Assembly: GCF_040219335.1 (NCBI RefSeq)
Contig: NZ_JAVJSQ010000002.1
Span: forward strand, 1 to 64,000
Origin: Gimesia sp.
GTDB taxonomy: Bacteria; Planctomycetota; Planctomycetia; Planctomycetales; Planctomycetaceae
DNA: 64,000 bases
Direction: 5' to 3'
The notes below the pieces were generated by a model. That model saw only the letters and a list, made by a program, of their open reading frames with translations. It ran no database searches and was not told the origin of the DNA. Position 1 is the first letter of the stretch; each line of letters begins with the position of its first letter. Of the stretch, positions 11,408 to 20,248 are shown piece after piece. Position numbers and translations under genes: made by a program.

Positions 11408-12214
11408 TTATTTCTGATTCGGTTCCGCTTGCGGCCGTTTTTTGAAATGCTGTTCTGCTCTTGGAAGTTGGTGTGCCCAGTCAGGGCTGAGAAATTCGCG
11501 GATGCGTTTCTGATCGCGGGTGAGGAATGAACCGTGCTTCTGCGTGGTCCAGTAAGCGTAAAACTCGGTGTGAAGCCGGGGATCATCAATGCTGAATTCC
11601 CCCTGCTTTTCCCGAGCCTGCAGCCAGCGGTACATGCCGTCGAATGCTTCGATGCCGGCCTGTTGCCAGAGAATTCTTCCTTTGCCGTAAGTCAGATAAA
11701 CATGTCGCTGGAATTTCCAGCGGTCGAGCATGAAACGGGCAAAGGTGCGACAGGGCATGTCCAGACAAGCCTGGAGTTCGGTCTGCTGTTCCTGCAGTTT
11801 CTGTTTTTCAGTTGATGCAAGCTGTTCTGTTCTGAGCTGCTTTTCTATCGTCAGCAGCTGTTGACGGATCATATTCTTTTCTTTGTCATTCAGTCGTCGG
11901 ATCTGCTGGTCACGACAGAAAAAAGACGCCGCGTACGAGATTTCCTGTTCGGTGGGAACAAGCGACTTCCGACGGTCACTGATGTATTGTTCTTTGACAG
12001 GCTGCGCGAACAGCCGAAAGAGTTCTTCGCGTTGTGTTACATTCTTGCCGGTGCGGAGCTGGTCTCGATAGACGGCGCGGCCCATCACGGTGCCGATCTG
12101 CTCGTGTCCCGGGTTCTTGGGATCTTGAGACGCGGTCGTGAAAGACAGGCAGACAAAGAGAATATACAGGCAACAGACGGAGACGATGCTCCCCCTGGAT
12201 AAAATAGAATTCAT
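11408..12214 (-). CDS. exported protein of unknown function
   Basis: I do not recognise this 268-residue protein. It has an N-terminal hydrophobic signal (about residues 10-30, ending TTASQ). The rest is very polar and helical, rich in Gln, Arg, Lys and Glu, with a probable coiled coil at 115-155 (KNMIRQQLLTIEKQL, KQKLQEQQTELQ) and two Cys near 150-160. The layout, with a signal, a small beta-like segment GTVMGRAVYRDQL and then helices, faintly recalls SurA-type chaperones, but no rotamase domain is visible. GAGGG precedes the ATG. It is a single gene with a minus-strand neighbour upstream. Confidence 0.6.
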   Translation of the reverse strand: MNSILSRGSIVSVCCLYILFVCLSFTTASQDPKNPGHEQIGTVMGRAVYRDQLRTGKNVTQREELFRLFAQPVKEQYISDRRKSLVPTEQEISYAASFFCRDQQIRRLNDKEKNMIRQQLLTIEKQLRTEQLASTEKQKLQEQQTELQACLDMPCRTFARFMLDRWKFQRHVYLTYGKGRILWQQAGIEAFDGMYRWLQAREKQGEFSIDDPRLHTEFYAYWTTQKHGSFLTRDQKRIREFLSPDWAHQLPRAEQHFKKRPQAEPNQK

Positions 12215-12304
12215 TGCAGGCCCTCGGAAAGAATCTTGCTTCAGTGATGCTAAACCGATGAGGGCATTCTAACCGCGGATCTCTGTAACACTAGAAAAAT
12301 TCTG

Positions 12305-13708
12305 CTATTTATGGCGTTTCACACTCAATTCGCGCTTCCAGTTGAGTTTTTTCTCAATGGCGGAGATCATCATGCCGGCGATGTCTTTACCAGTGGCTGC
12401 TTCAATACCTTCGAGTCCAGGCGAAGAATTAACTTCGAGCAGCAGTGGACCATGTTTGGAGCGAATGATATCTACACCGGCAATCATCAGGCCGAGCGCT
12501 TTTGTGGCTTTCACCGCCAGCTTACGTTCGGTCGGTGTGATCTTGATGATGGACGCAGTGCCCCCCTGGTGGATGTTCGCCCGGAATTCTCCCGGGGCTG
12601 CTTCCCGCTGAATCGACGCGACGACCTTGCCGTCGATGACGAAACAGCGAAGGTCCTTCCCTTCGGCTTCTTTGATAAACTCCTGCACGAGCAGGTTGGC
12701 ACGCAGCGCTTTGAAGGCATTGATCACACTTTCAGCGGCTTTGCGGGTTTCCGCGAGCACGACGCCGCGCCCCTGCGAGCCTTCCAGCAGCTTGACGATT
12801 AATGGAGCACCTCCCACCATTTCAATCAGGTCGTTGGTATCGATGGGAGAATTGGCAAAGCCGGTCGTGGGGATATTGATTCCGCTCTTGAGCATCAACT
12901 GCAGTGAATACAGCTTGTCGCGAGACTGGGTGATGGCGACAGACGTATTCACCGTCAGTACATTCATGCTCTCGAACTGACGGGCCAGCGCACAACCATA
13001 ATAGGTGATGCTGGGACGGATGCGGGTAATGACGGCATCCAGGTCATCGAGAATGGTGCCACCCCGGTAGTGAGCCTCAGGTTCGACCGCGTCGAGTTTC
13101 ATGTAGCACTGTTTGATATCCAGAAACTCCATCTCATGCCCCCGCTCTTCTCCCGCTTCGAGAATCCGCTGGTTGCTGTAGAGTTCCTGATTACTGGCGA
13201 GCACCGCGATTTTGAGTCCGCTACGGGTCTGTTCCCGCTTGCCATAATGTTTATTCAACGTGTCGCTGGTTACCTGCCCCTGACAGAAGCTGAGGGCGGG
13301 ATCAACCAGCATCCGCCCGCTCATCGCTTCGCGTCCCAACAGCATGCGATAACCCATGGAATCACGATTGGCGAGTGTGAGTTCAATTTCCCAGGCCTGA
13401 TCGCCCATCTTGAGTGTCGCCAGGATGACATAGCGGGTTTCCGAGATCCCACTGGAACTTTTCACCACGCGCTTGTCGACGATGGGACGTTCGCAGCGGA
13501 CCACGGTGCGACGGTTATTCTGAAGGGGATGGACTTCAAAACTGACCCAGGTTTCCCCCTGGCGGCGGAACTTCTGAACGTTGAAGGCGTGGATGGAAGA
13601 TGTTTTGGCTCCGGAGTCCACACGGGCTTTGATGGCGGGAATACCCAGGTCAGGGAAGGCGCACCATTCTTCACAGCCGATAATCTGTTTGTTTTTCTCA
13701 TCTTTCAT
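12305..13708 (-). CDS. RimB-like retropepsin-type protease fused to RimK-type ATP-grasp ligase
   Basis: The 467-residue protein joins two domains usually encoded separately. Residues 8-150 match the RimB/Zn_protease family (PF05618): [32 protein letters not shown], with the aspartyl-type motif D31-SGAKTS and a [13 protein letters not shown] end. Residues 165-450 are a RimK ATP-grasp ligase: [29 protein letters not shown], the [18 protein letters not shown] strand and the metal site [14 protein letters not shown]. RimK adds glutamate to the C-terminus of ribosomal protein S6, and RimB trims or processes such tails. This fused form could perform both. The protein target cannot be read from the sequence. 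It is preceded by a GNAT gene on the same strand, 65 bases away. Confidence 0.9.
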   Translation of the reverse strand: MKDEKNKQIIGCEEWCAFPDLGIPAIKARVDSGAKTSSIHAFNVQKFRRQGETWVSFEVHPLQNNRRTVVRCERPIVDKRVVKSSSGISETRYVILATLKMGDQAWEIELTLANRDSMGYRMLLGREAMSGRMLVDPALSFCQGQVTSDTLNKHYGKREQTRSGLKIAVLASNQELYSNQRILEAGEERGHEMEFLDIKQCYMKLDAVEPEAHYRGGTILDDLDAVITRIRPSITYYGCALARQFESMNVLTVNTSVAITQSRDKLYSLQLMLKSGINIPTTGFANSPIDTNDLIEMVGGAPLIVKLLEGSQGRGVVLAETRKAAESVINAFKALRANLLVQEFIKEAEGKDLRCFVIDGKVVASIQREAAPGEFRANIHQGGTASIIKITPTERKLAVKATKALGLMIAGVDIIRSKHGPLLLEVNSSPGLEGIEAATGKDIAGMMISAIEKKLNWKRELSVKRHK

Positions 13709-13773
13709 GATGGGGAGTGTCGTTTCTATTTCGAACCTGCCAGGCAGGGATGGTTTAAAACTTCGAGCAGGAG

Positions 13774-14223
13774 TCAGAGGGAATAGTGGTAGACGAAATA
13801 CTGTTCGTCCCGCTTCCAGCCTGCGGTCTGATACAGGTCCTGTGCGGTTTCGTTCGTCATTTCTGTGGACAGGGTCAGCCGGACCGCCTGGAGTTCCCGG
13901 GCATATGCGATGGCAGCGGAGAGCAATTCTGTTCCCACTCCCTGCCGTCGACCTTCCGGTGCGACAAACAGATCATTTAAGATGAACGTCCGCGCCAGCG
14001 AGATCGAGGAAAAGCCGGGATATAACTGGGTAAAACCGACTGGCGTGTCTTCCTGATACGCGATGAACAGGACCGATTCGCCATGGTTAAAGCGGTCTGA
14101 AAGAAAGTCGCGTGCCGCCTGTGGATCACTTTGTTGCCGGTAGAACTGGCGATAGCTGTCAAACAGCGGTACGAGATCATCCAGATCTGTGAGAACGGCT
14201 TGTCTGACGGTGATCGAATTCAT
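13774..14223 (-). CDS. GNAT-family N-acetyltransferase
   Basis: This small acetyltransferase has 149 residues. It shows the N-terminal [25 protein letters not shown] strand-helix, the core strand [12 protein letters not shown] and the acetyl-CoA pyrophosphate loop R-R-Q-G-V-G-T near 95, followed by [18 protein letters not shown]. These place it with confidence in the GNAT superfamily. The acceptor is unknown. ATG 14223 is preferred to the GTG four codons upstream. It lies upstream of the RimB-RimK gene on the same strand, and a protein-modifying role beside that gene is possible but only an inference. Confidence 0.85.
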   Translation of the reverse strand: MNSITVRQAVLTDLDDLVPLFDSYRQFYRQQSDPQAARDFLSDRFNHGESVLFIAYQEDTPVGFTQLYPGFSSISLARTFILNDLFVAPEGRRQGVGTELLSAAIAYARELQAVRLTLSTEMTNETAQDLYQTAGWKRDEQYFVYHYSL

Positions 14224-14235
14224 AATGCAGGCCAC

Positions 14236-14538
14236 AAGGTTGAACGCGATAGGGGGGAGTCACTATGCGTAAAATAGTCGCTCTCGGCAGCTGTGTCCAC
14301 AACACGTCTGTTAGTTTTCCGTGTTTGACGCAGTTCGAACGCTTTCTGCCTGGGTAACCAGCTCTCGCTACAGGAGGCGGAATTCCTGTGGACTGGCCGG
14401 GATGGTCATTTTACTGCATTCTCAAGTGTGAAAAACAGATGAAACGGGGGCGAAATGAAATCATCCCCTCACCGATGCTGTATCGGAGAGGGGATGATTC
14501 AAAGGGCACGACGCAGCTCTGTGCTAGAGGCCACGGTC
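14236..14538. other. intergenic region with terminator
   Basis: No gene is seen in these 303 bases. The part nearest 14539 holds a strong terminator for the PQQ gene, and the rest must carry the promoter of the GNAT gene. Confidence 0.6.
14459..14499 (-). terminator. Rho-independent terminator of the PQQ/Rrf2/TPR operon
   Basis: A 12-bp perfect stem AATCATCCCCTC/GAGGGGATGATT encloses a second stem CCGAT/ATCGG with a 5-base loop. On the minus strand it is followed by TTTCATTTC. It lies 40 bases beyond the stop of the gene ending at 14539. Confidence 0.8.
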
Positions 14539-15891
14539 TTATTTTTCAGGTGTACCAATACAGAATAATTCGGTGCCGGTACGAATCAGCAGGGTCTGGT
14601 CGACGGCTGCGGTTCCATAAACGGCGATGGGACCTGCTTCCGCGTATTCGGTTTTGGGTTTGTCCTGCTGTCCTGGAGCGGTTTTGGATTTCTCTGCATC
14701 TGCAGAGTCCGCCAGGAGAGCATTGGACGCGATGAGTTTAAACTCCGGTCCGGGGGCGATGACGTCAGTAATGCCTTTTTTGGTGAAGAAATAGATCTGG
14801 TCGCCGGCGGCCAGGGGCGAACTCCAGCAGGGACCGGAGAGCCTTTGGGCGTAGTTCTGTTTGCCGGTCTTGAGATCGAGACAGAAGACCACGCCGACCT
14901 TATTGACGAAATAAGCGCAGCCCTCATACGCCAGTGGAGTACAGTAATAGGAGACGGCCTTTTCTGCTTTCCAGAGCACTTCGTACCCCGGTTTCCCGTC
15001 CTTGGTTACAAGTCGGAGGCAGCAGTTGGAATCGCTGGCATTCGCGCCCCCCGGGTTGCGGCGGTCGGTGGACGCTCCAATGAGTACGTAATCTTCAAAG
15101 ACTGACGCAGACGGAATTGTATTGCCGCTGATACCGGACATGGTCCAGAGGAGCTTGCCGGTCAACCCCTGGTAGCCTTTTACGGTACCGCGGGCACTGA
15201 CAATGATTTCCGGCGTACCAGCACGGTCGGCAACGACGGGAGAAGTCCAGGCGACTCCTTCCTCTCGATCGGTCTTCCAGTTCGTTTCTCCCGTTTTCTT
15301 ATTGAGAGACAACAGGTAGGAGGGGCCATCGTGGGCAGTCAGTACAAACAGTTGATCGGCTGTCTGCGCCACTGAGTTTCCGATGCCGTGGTTACTGACG
15401 AATGCACCGTAATCTTTCACGAGCGAACGATGCCAGAGTGGTGAGCCATCATGCCTGCAGGCGAAGACATCACCACTATCATAGAACGCATAGATCCCCT
15501 GCCCGTCAACTGCGGGAGTCGGTGCGGCACGGGAGACCATGGAAGTTGATTTCTTAGTCTGGCTGGCTTTGAATTCTTTCGTCCAGTTCAATTTTCCCGA
15601 GGCGAGATCATACGAGTGCAGCAGGCAAGTTTCCTGTTGTGGACCTGCGATGGATGTAACGAAGACCTGATTTTTCCAGATAACAGGCGAAGACTGACCA
15701 TAGCCGGGGACTGCCTGCTTCCAGCGAATTCCCTGGTCGGCAGACCATTTCAGTGGCAGATCGCGGGCTGAGGAAATATTGGAGCCTGTCCCGCGAAAAC
15801 CGGTCCAGGTATCAGAGGCGTTCGCAGTCGTGATGGTGGACAGCAGGCAGACTGCCAGCAAAATTCGAGTCGATTTATAATTCCTGGGCAC
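14539..15891 (-). CDS. secreted PQQ-like beta-propeller protein
   Basis: The 450-residue protein has a Sec signal peptide (ILLAVCLLSTITTANA) and then propeller blades: WTGFRGTGSNISS, WKQAVPGYGQSSPVIW, SYDLASGKLNWTKEF, LNKKTGETNWKTDREEG and LDLKTGKQNYAQRL. It is similar in layout to the lipoprotein at 10.0 kb but carries a cleavable signal instead of a lipobox. The start is a GTG at 15891 with AAGGAA upstream, inside the end of the Rrf2 gene. The genes overlap by 17 bases and are probably coupled. Most such planctomycete proteins have no assigned role. A BamB-like or dehydrogenase function is only a possibility. Confidence 0.83.
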   Translation of the reverse strand: MPRNYKSTRILLAVCLLSTITTANASDTWTGFRGTGSNISSARDLPLKWSADQGIRWKQAVPGYGQSSPVIWKNQVFVTSIAGPQQETCLLHSYDLASGKLNWTKEFKASQTKKSTSMVSRAAPTPAVDGQGIYAFYDSGDVFACRHDGSPLWHRSLVKDYGAFVSNHGIGNSVAQTADQLFVLTAHDGPSYLLSLNKKTGETNWKTDREEGVAWTSPVVADRAGTPEIIVSARGTVKGYQGLTGKLLWTMSGISGNTIPSASVFEDYVLIGASTDRRNPGGANASDSNCCLRLVTKDGKPGYEVLWKAEKAVSYYCTPLAYEGCAYFVNKVGVVFCLDLKTGKQNYAQRLSGPCWSSPLAAGDQIYFFTKKGITDVIAPGPEFKLIASNALLADSADAEKSKTAPGQQDKPKTEYAEAGPIAVYGTAAVDQTLLIRTGTELFCIGTPEK

Positions 15892-16315
15892 AGCTGGGTT
15901 CCTTGAGATGTGGGGGTTCCGGAGGCGCTACCAGATCTGCCAGTGACGTCTGATGCAGGGTGGTTTCCAACATGGAAAAGGAGTTCAGCAGATGCTGGTG
16001 TAGCTGGCTGATCTCGGTCGAAACAGAGTCTGTGTGGGAAAGCGTCTCTCTGAGAGAGGTGGTATTCACGGCATTAATGATATCAAGCAGGCTGGTTTCA
16101 CCGGGATCACGAAGCAGCGTGTATCCGCCGTTATGGCCGCGCTGCGAGCGGATGAGCCCGGTTCGGTTGAGTTCCAGCATGATTTTGGGCAGGTAGGCAT
16201 GCGGGACCTGGGTGACTTCAAACAGCTGATCGCGGGTCATATAGTCCGGATAACGAAACGCCAGACAGGTCATTGCTCGGAGAGCATACTCTTCGGTTTG
16301 AGAAATCATATTCAT
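15875..16315 (-). CDS. Rrf2-family transcriptional regulator lacking iron-sulfur cysteines
   Basis: The protein has 146 residues with the classical Rrf2 start (MISQTEEYALRAMTCLAF), the winged helix YLPKIMLELNRTGLIRSQRGHNGGYTL and the LLDIINAVN linker. IscR and NsrR hold three cysteines around residues 90-110 to bind an iron-sulfur cluster. Here that stretch has none, and the only late Cys is near the C-terminus (PSCAQEL), so cluster sensing of the usual sort is unlikely. It lies between a TPR gene (12 bases upstream) and a PQQ gene that overlaps it by 17 bases, so it probably regulates its own operon. Confidence 0.87.
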   Translation of the reverse strand: MNMISQTEEYALRAMTCLAFRYPDYMTRDQLFEVTQVPHAYLPKIMLELNRTGLIRSQRGHNGGYTLLRDPGETSLLDIINAVNTTSLRETLSHTDSVSTEISQLHQHLLNSFSMLETTLHQTSLADLVAPPEPPHLKEPSCAQEL

Positions 16316-16327
16316 AGTGATCAGGAC

Positions 16328-17128
16328 TCAATGGCGTATCTGTCGAGGAGGCTTCGGCAGGCGATTTCTGACGAACGAGCCTCTCTCTGATTGTGTGGGG
16401 GATTGCAGTTGCAGCAGTTTGTTCCGGCAGATGTCGTAACGAATCTGGTCATTCGCATCTTGAAAAATGGCCATGAGCCTTTCCAGGCAGCTGCTACAGT
16501 GGATCTGCTGTAATTCTGAGCGACTGATCTGTTTGACAACGCGGTAAGCTTCGTCGAACTGTCCCATGTGTTCGAGGAGGTTACTGAGTGCGAGTCTGTA
16601 ATGTCGGTTCTCCGGATCCAGACTGACTGCCTTGCGGAGAATGCTGGCAACCTGTCGTTGCGGGTAACCGAGCTGATTCATAAAGTGGGCCATCCCCAGC
16701 CAGGAATCGGCCTGATCCGGATCGCGGCGGACTGCTTTGCGGCAGGCCTGCAGCGCCAGATGTTTCATCTCGGAGTGTCGTCCCAGGTAGGTCGAGAGTG
16801 CGGGCAGCAGCCGATCCGGAATGTCTTCTCGCTGTAAGAGGATCGTGAATACCGACTGGGCCAGAGCGGTTTTACCGGTTTCCAGGTAGTTCTTAGCCAG
16901 AACGTATTGCCCGGAAGCGGAGAGCGGGATGAGTGTTGTTGCCGTTTCAAGTGAATGGATCGAGGTATTGTGCCAGCTGAGCGAGTCTTCAATCAGTCCT
17001 TTGAGTTCCCAGGCTTTTCCTGCATCGGGATCAACGGTGTGCAACTGTGTGATCTGGTCCAGTGCCTGGTAATGCAGTCCCTGTCGAAACAGATCGATGG
17101 CCACCTGCAGCGTTTGCTGTGTTTCCAT
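16328..17128 (-). CDS. tetratricopeptide-repeat protein
   Basis: This all-helical protein has 266 residues. Helix pairs show TPR-like spacing: TLQVAIDLFRQGLHYQALDQITQLHTVDPDAG, then ALQACRKAVRRDPDQADSWLGMAHFMNQLG, then ILRKAVSLDPENRHYRLALSNLLEHMGQFDEAYRVV. Two Cys at the C-terminal part (HCSSCLERL) are notable. No signal peptide is seen, so it is probably cytoplasmic. ATG 17128 is chosen over 17164 because GAGAGGA is correctly placed before it. It is the first gene of the TPR-Rrf2-PQQ operon. Its partner is unknown. Confidence 0.75.
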   Translation of the reverse strand: METQQTLQVAIDLFRQGLHYQALDQITQLHTVDPDAGKAWELKGLIEDSLSWHNTSIHSLETATTLIPLSASGQYVLAKNYLETGKTALAQSVFTILLQREDIPDRLLPALSTYLGRHSEMKHLALQACRKAVRRDPDQADSWLGMAHFMNQLGYPQRQVASILRKAVSLDPENRHYRLALSNLLEHMGQFDEAYRVVKQISRSELQQIHCSSCLERLMAIFQDANDQIRYDICRNKLLQLQSPTQSERGSFVRNRLPKPPRQIRH

Positions 17129-17176
17129 AGTCATCCTCTCTGAAAGGAAATTATCAGGCTTCACCTGAAAAAGAGG

Positions 17177-17228
17177 AGAGACAAGAGTTCCCGGAATGGG
17201 GCGTATCCAGAACAGAACTCTTGTCTCT
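17177..17228 (-). terminator. Rho-independent terminator of the DUF4198-Kelch gene
   Basis: A 13-bp perfect stem AGAGACAAGAGTT/AACTCTTGTCTCT with a 26-base loop lies between 17128 and 17248. On the minus strand it is followed by CTCTTTTTC, which fits termination of the gene ending at 17248. Confidence 0.75.
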
Positions 17229-17247
17229 TCAAGCGGAAAACTTGACT

Positions 17248-18891
17248 TTAATTCAATTGAATCTGCTCGATCGTTTTGAGGTGCCCTTTGCGTGAAGCGC
17301 CTCCGATGGCGAGCAGACCGCCGTTACCGTCAGGGAGCAGACGATGGAAGAAACGCGGTGTGGCCAGTGATCCTACCTGCTTCCATTGGTTGTTCTTCTG
17401 ATCCAACTGGAAAACACCGCCGTCCATTCCGCTGAAGTAGAGCTGGCCACCCAGGCTCCAGGCGGTGGTACCGAAACCGTTCATGGTACTGCCGGGCAGT
17501 TCCGGTCCTTTGGACCATTTGCCGGTCTGGGTGTCGTAGACGTCGACTTCGTGGCTGATATCGCCGTCAGCATCGATGCCTCCCATGGCGTAGATTTTAC
17601 CTTCGTGGGCAGCAGCGGAGAGAGCCCGCCGCTGGAAGGGTTGCTTAATGGTTTTCCATGTGGGTTTGTCTGCAGCAGCATCGAAGACCAGCATATTCTC
17701 CTGCCAGATCGATTCATCCCCTTTTCGCATCTGCCAGCCACCCACAACGTAGAGCTGATCTCCCAGGAAGACAGCGTCATGTGAGGAGCGACCATTAGGC
17801 ATCGCGGTGATGGGTTCCCAGCTGTTTTTGCCGGGCTCAAAGCGTTCCACACTGGGCAGCGATTCCATCAGGGATTCTTCTCCCTTTTTGTTCGTGACCG
17901 ACAGGCCACCGACCCGGTAGACGCTTTCTCCGTGAGGTGCCATGGCCAGGCCCTGTAATGGAGTTTTGAGCGGCAGAGTTTCCCAGTTTTTGGGCTGCTT
18001 GAGGTTGAGCCGCTGGAAGTTCTGCGAAAGGTTGTCTGCACTGTGCTGATGGGCGCGTCCGGTGTGACCTGAATAGACATAGAGGTAGTCTCCACTGACG
18101 GCTGCACCGAAGCTGGAAATGGCATCGGGCAGCTGAGGATATTTGCTGTCGACAGCGGTCGTTTCCGTTTTGTCGGCCACGGGCACATAAGGGAGCGTCA
18201 GTGTGGAGTAGTGACGGATGCTGTCGTACTTGTCCCCTTTATGTTCGCCTGCTTTTTCTTCCACGTGTTTAGCGCGGATCGAATACAGGCCTTTGCTGAG
18301 TTTGAACTGGTACTGACCCTGGTCGTTGGTGCTGGCGGTGACCGTTTCGCTGGTGGTTTCCGGACCGATGACTTTGACCTCTGCACCAGCCAGCGGTTTA
18401 CCGTTCAGGTTGACCTGCAGGGTGACTTCTTCCCCCTTGAGTGTAGGGATGATTTCCAGGGGCAGCTGTTCGGTGCAGGTGATCTTATTCCAGACCTGCT
18501 GACTTTTCTGCGGGAATGTCTTGGCGTAGTACTTGAGCAGGAAGTTGCTTTCGCCGCGCGTGATCACGCCATAGGTGTGATTCAGCCCATAAGCGGCTTT
18601 ACCGGCTCCTTTGGGTTCGGGAGTGATGAACAGCGAGTCATCACCTGCTGTCAGGGAGTAGGTCTGCAGTTTGCCGTTCTGCTGTTTCTCCCAGACTTTG
18701 ATGCTGGTGAGTCGTTTTAGCAGATCGGGGTCATCGGGTTCGGCTACCTCACCAAAGTAGAGCTGCACTTTGGCAGCGTTATTCTTGCCTTCGGCCTGGG
18801 GAAGCAGCCAGAGGAAATGGGCGTATGCCTGGTTTGTCGCGACGACTGCCAGCAGGCAGAGCATGGCGGCGGAAAATGTGAATTTTTTCAT
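17248..18891 (-). CDS. secreted DUF4198 plus Kelch beta-propeller protein
   Basis: The 547-residue protein has a signal peptide (residues 1-24) ending Q-A-Y-A, so the predicted mature chain begins with H25-FLWLLP. Residues 25-240 form a DUF4198-like domain, including a carboxypeptidase-regulatory-like segment (GKPLAGAEVKVIGPETTSETVTASTNDQGQYQF). Residues 255-547 are Kelch blades: AVSGDYLYVYSG, RSSHDAVFLGDQLYVVGGW, GKIYAMGGI, DVYDTQTGKWSKGPELP and GNGGLLAIGGA. DUF4198 proteins are often linked to metal handling, and an exposed N-terminal His would suit metal binding. It follows the DUF3386-like gene by 44 bases, in one operon. It ends in a strong terminator. Confidence 0.8.
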   Translation of the reverse strand: MKKFTFSAAMLCLLAVVATNQAYAHFLWLLPQAEGKNNAAKVQLYFGEVAEPDDPDLLKRLTSIKVWEKQQNGKLQTYSLTAGDDSLFITPEPKGAGKAAYGLNHTYGVITRGESNFLLKYYAKTFPQKSQQVWNKITCTEQLPLEIIPTLKGEEVTLQVNLNGKPLAGAEVKVIGPETTSETVTASTNDQGQYQFKLSKGLYSIRAKHVEEKAGEHKGDKYDSIRHYSTLTLPYVPVADKTETTAVDSKYPQLPDAISSFGAAVSGDYLYVYSGHTGRAHQHSADNLSQNFQRLNLKQPKNWETLPLKTPLQGLAMAPHGESVYRVGGLSVTNKKGEESLMESLPSVERFEPGKNSWEPITAMPNGRSSHDAVFLGDQLYVVGGWQMRKGDESIWQENMLVFDAAADKPTWKTIKQPFQRRALSAAAHEGKIYAMGGIDADGDISHEVDVYDTQTGKWSKGPELPGSTMNGFGTTAWSLGGQLYFSGMDGGVFQLDQKNNQWKQVGSLATPRFFHRLLPDGNGGLLAIGGASRKGHLKTIEQIQLN

Positions 18892-18935
18892 TTCAGATTA
18901 CTTTCAAAAAGCGAGTCGCTGAGTAGGAATCCTGC

Positions 18936-19712
18936 TCAGTTAGTTTGTGAGAGTGCAGAGTCGGTCAGCAGGCGGTGATTTGTCAGCTTGATGGAACCGA
19001 CGTTGCGATCGAATTTTTCGCCACATTCTACGGTCAGCATGGATGTGGGCAGGTCGAACTTGCCGACCCGGGTGAAGGCAAACGTATTGCTGCGGTTGGA
19101 CAGAATTTCGCCTGTCTGGGGATTGCGGTAAGTCACTGAGGTGACCTGCGGGAGGGTTTCATTTTCTTTGGTCCGCAGTACGTCCAGCGTGGAAATGGTA
19201 AACCACGATTTATCAGAACGGCGATGGACTTCTGTCATGACATCCCCCTGCAGGCGAAATGAAACGTTTTTGCCGTCAATGTTGACCAGGCGGCCGAGTG
19301 GATGGTCGACTTCCTGATCAGCGAACGTGGCGGGGATTTGTTTCTGCTGACGGTATTTCCGATGTCCAATCACGGACTTCAGCTTGGGCAGGCTCCACTC
19401 GGAAAGTGATTCGTCCTGCAGAGTCAGCTTGATTTTGAACTGATTGTCTGCGACGAGTTTCCCGGTGGTGCACTTCCCATTGTAGCAGACGGTGACATCT
19501 GCCGTAAAACCGGGAAAGTCACGCCAGGTCGCCCGGGCTTCCCTGACCTTCTGGTATAGTTTGGTCGCGGCTGCTTTTTCCTGCTGGGAATCGGTCGATT
19601 CCTGTTCCCGGGCAGGCGTCCATTCCATGGTAGCAGAGAGAGCCAGCAAAACGATCAGGCCAGCCAGGCCCCATTGCTTGAGTTCTCGCGTGATTTTTTG
19701 GCGAAACGGCAT
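18936..19712 (-). CDS. exported DUF3386-like protein
   Basis: The protein has 258 residues. A single N-terminal hydrophobic segment (GLAGLIVLLALSATMEW) acts as a signal or anchor. The body, starting KLYQKVREARATWRDFPGFTADVTVCYNGKCTTGKLV, resembles DUF3386, a family known mainly from cyanobacteria. Later segments are PQVTSVTYRNPQTGEIL and FDLPTSMLTVECGEKF. The two Cys in CYNGKC might form a disulfide. The ATG has GGAGA six bases upstream. It precedes the DUF4198-Kelch gene, and the two probably act together outside the cytoplasm. The reaction is unknown. Confidence 0.65.
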   Translation of the reverse strand: MPFRQKITRELKQWGLAGLIVLLALSATMEWTPAREQESTDSQQEKAAATKLYQKVREARATWRDFPGFTADVTVCYNGKCTTGKLVADNQFKIKLTLQDESLSEWSLPKLKSVIGHRKYRQQKQIPATFADQEVDHPLGRLVNIDGKNVSFRLQGDVMTEVHRRSDKSWFTISTLDVLRTKENETLPQVTSVTYRNPQTGEILSNRSNTFAFTRVGKFDLPTSMLTVECGEKFDRNVGSIKLTNHRLLTDSALSQTN

Positions 19713-19789
19713 CGGATGTCTCCATCGTTATGAGGTAAGTAGGTTCGCGTTGGCGGAAAGTGGGGATTGAAGTCAAACTTCAAACAGGT

Positions 19790-20248
19790 TTATTTCTTAG
19801 CAGTCGATGTCAGGGCAAAGGTAAAATCGTTGTCTTGCTCTGCACTGATGGACTTGGTCAATTTGCTCTGTTTGTTGTATTGCGGAGGGACTTTGACAAC
19901 TTCGATCCTTTTAATACCTTCTGCTCTCAAACGTTTGAAAGCCTCTTCATCATCCTCTGCAAATCCTCCATCGTCAGTGGAGATGATTTCAATGCGATTG
20001 GTACCTACGACAGGGCCGAAATCGAGTGGGACATTGAAAATCCCCTCGCGAATTGAGGCTGAAGCCTGGGGACCTTCGTTTTCACCATCCGGAATAAAGC
20101 GGATGACACCTTTGGAGAGTGGATCGCCATCCAGGGTCACGATCCCCCGCACCGCAGCACGGGGGTATTCTTCAGAAGATCCACAGCCTGTCAAAGCAGA
20201 CAGAACCAGGCAGAAGCACAAAATGAGTGATACCTGTTTAGAATTCAC
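19790..20248 (-). CDS. small lipoprotein with carboxypeptidase-regulatory-like fold
   Basis: The 152-residue protein has a lipobox LTGC near residue 22. The rest looks like a beta-sandwich of the carboxypeptidase-regulatory type: [47 protein letters not shown], ending with NDFTFALT. It starts with GTG at 20248, after a strong GGGAGGTG site. That start lies inside the end of the DUF1559 gene (11-base overlap), so the two are coupled. The same gene pair occurs again at 33.7-35.2 kb. The role is probably structural or surface-bound, and no catalytic motif is seen. Confidence 0.8.
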   Translation of the reverse strand: MNSKQVSLILCFCLVLSALTGCGSSEEYPRAAVRGIVTLDGDPLSKGVIRFIPDGENEGPQASASIREGIFNVPLDFGPVVGTNRIEIISTDDGGFAEDDEEAFKRLRAEGIKRIEVVKVPPQYNKQSKLTKSISAEQDNDFTFALTSTAKK

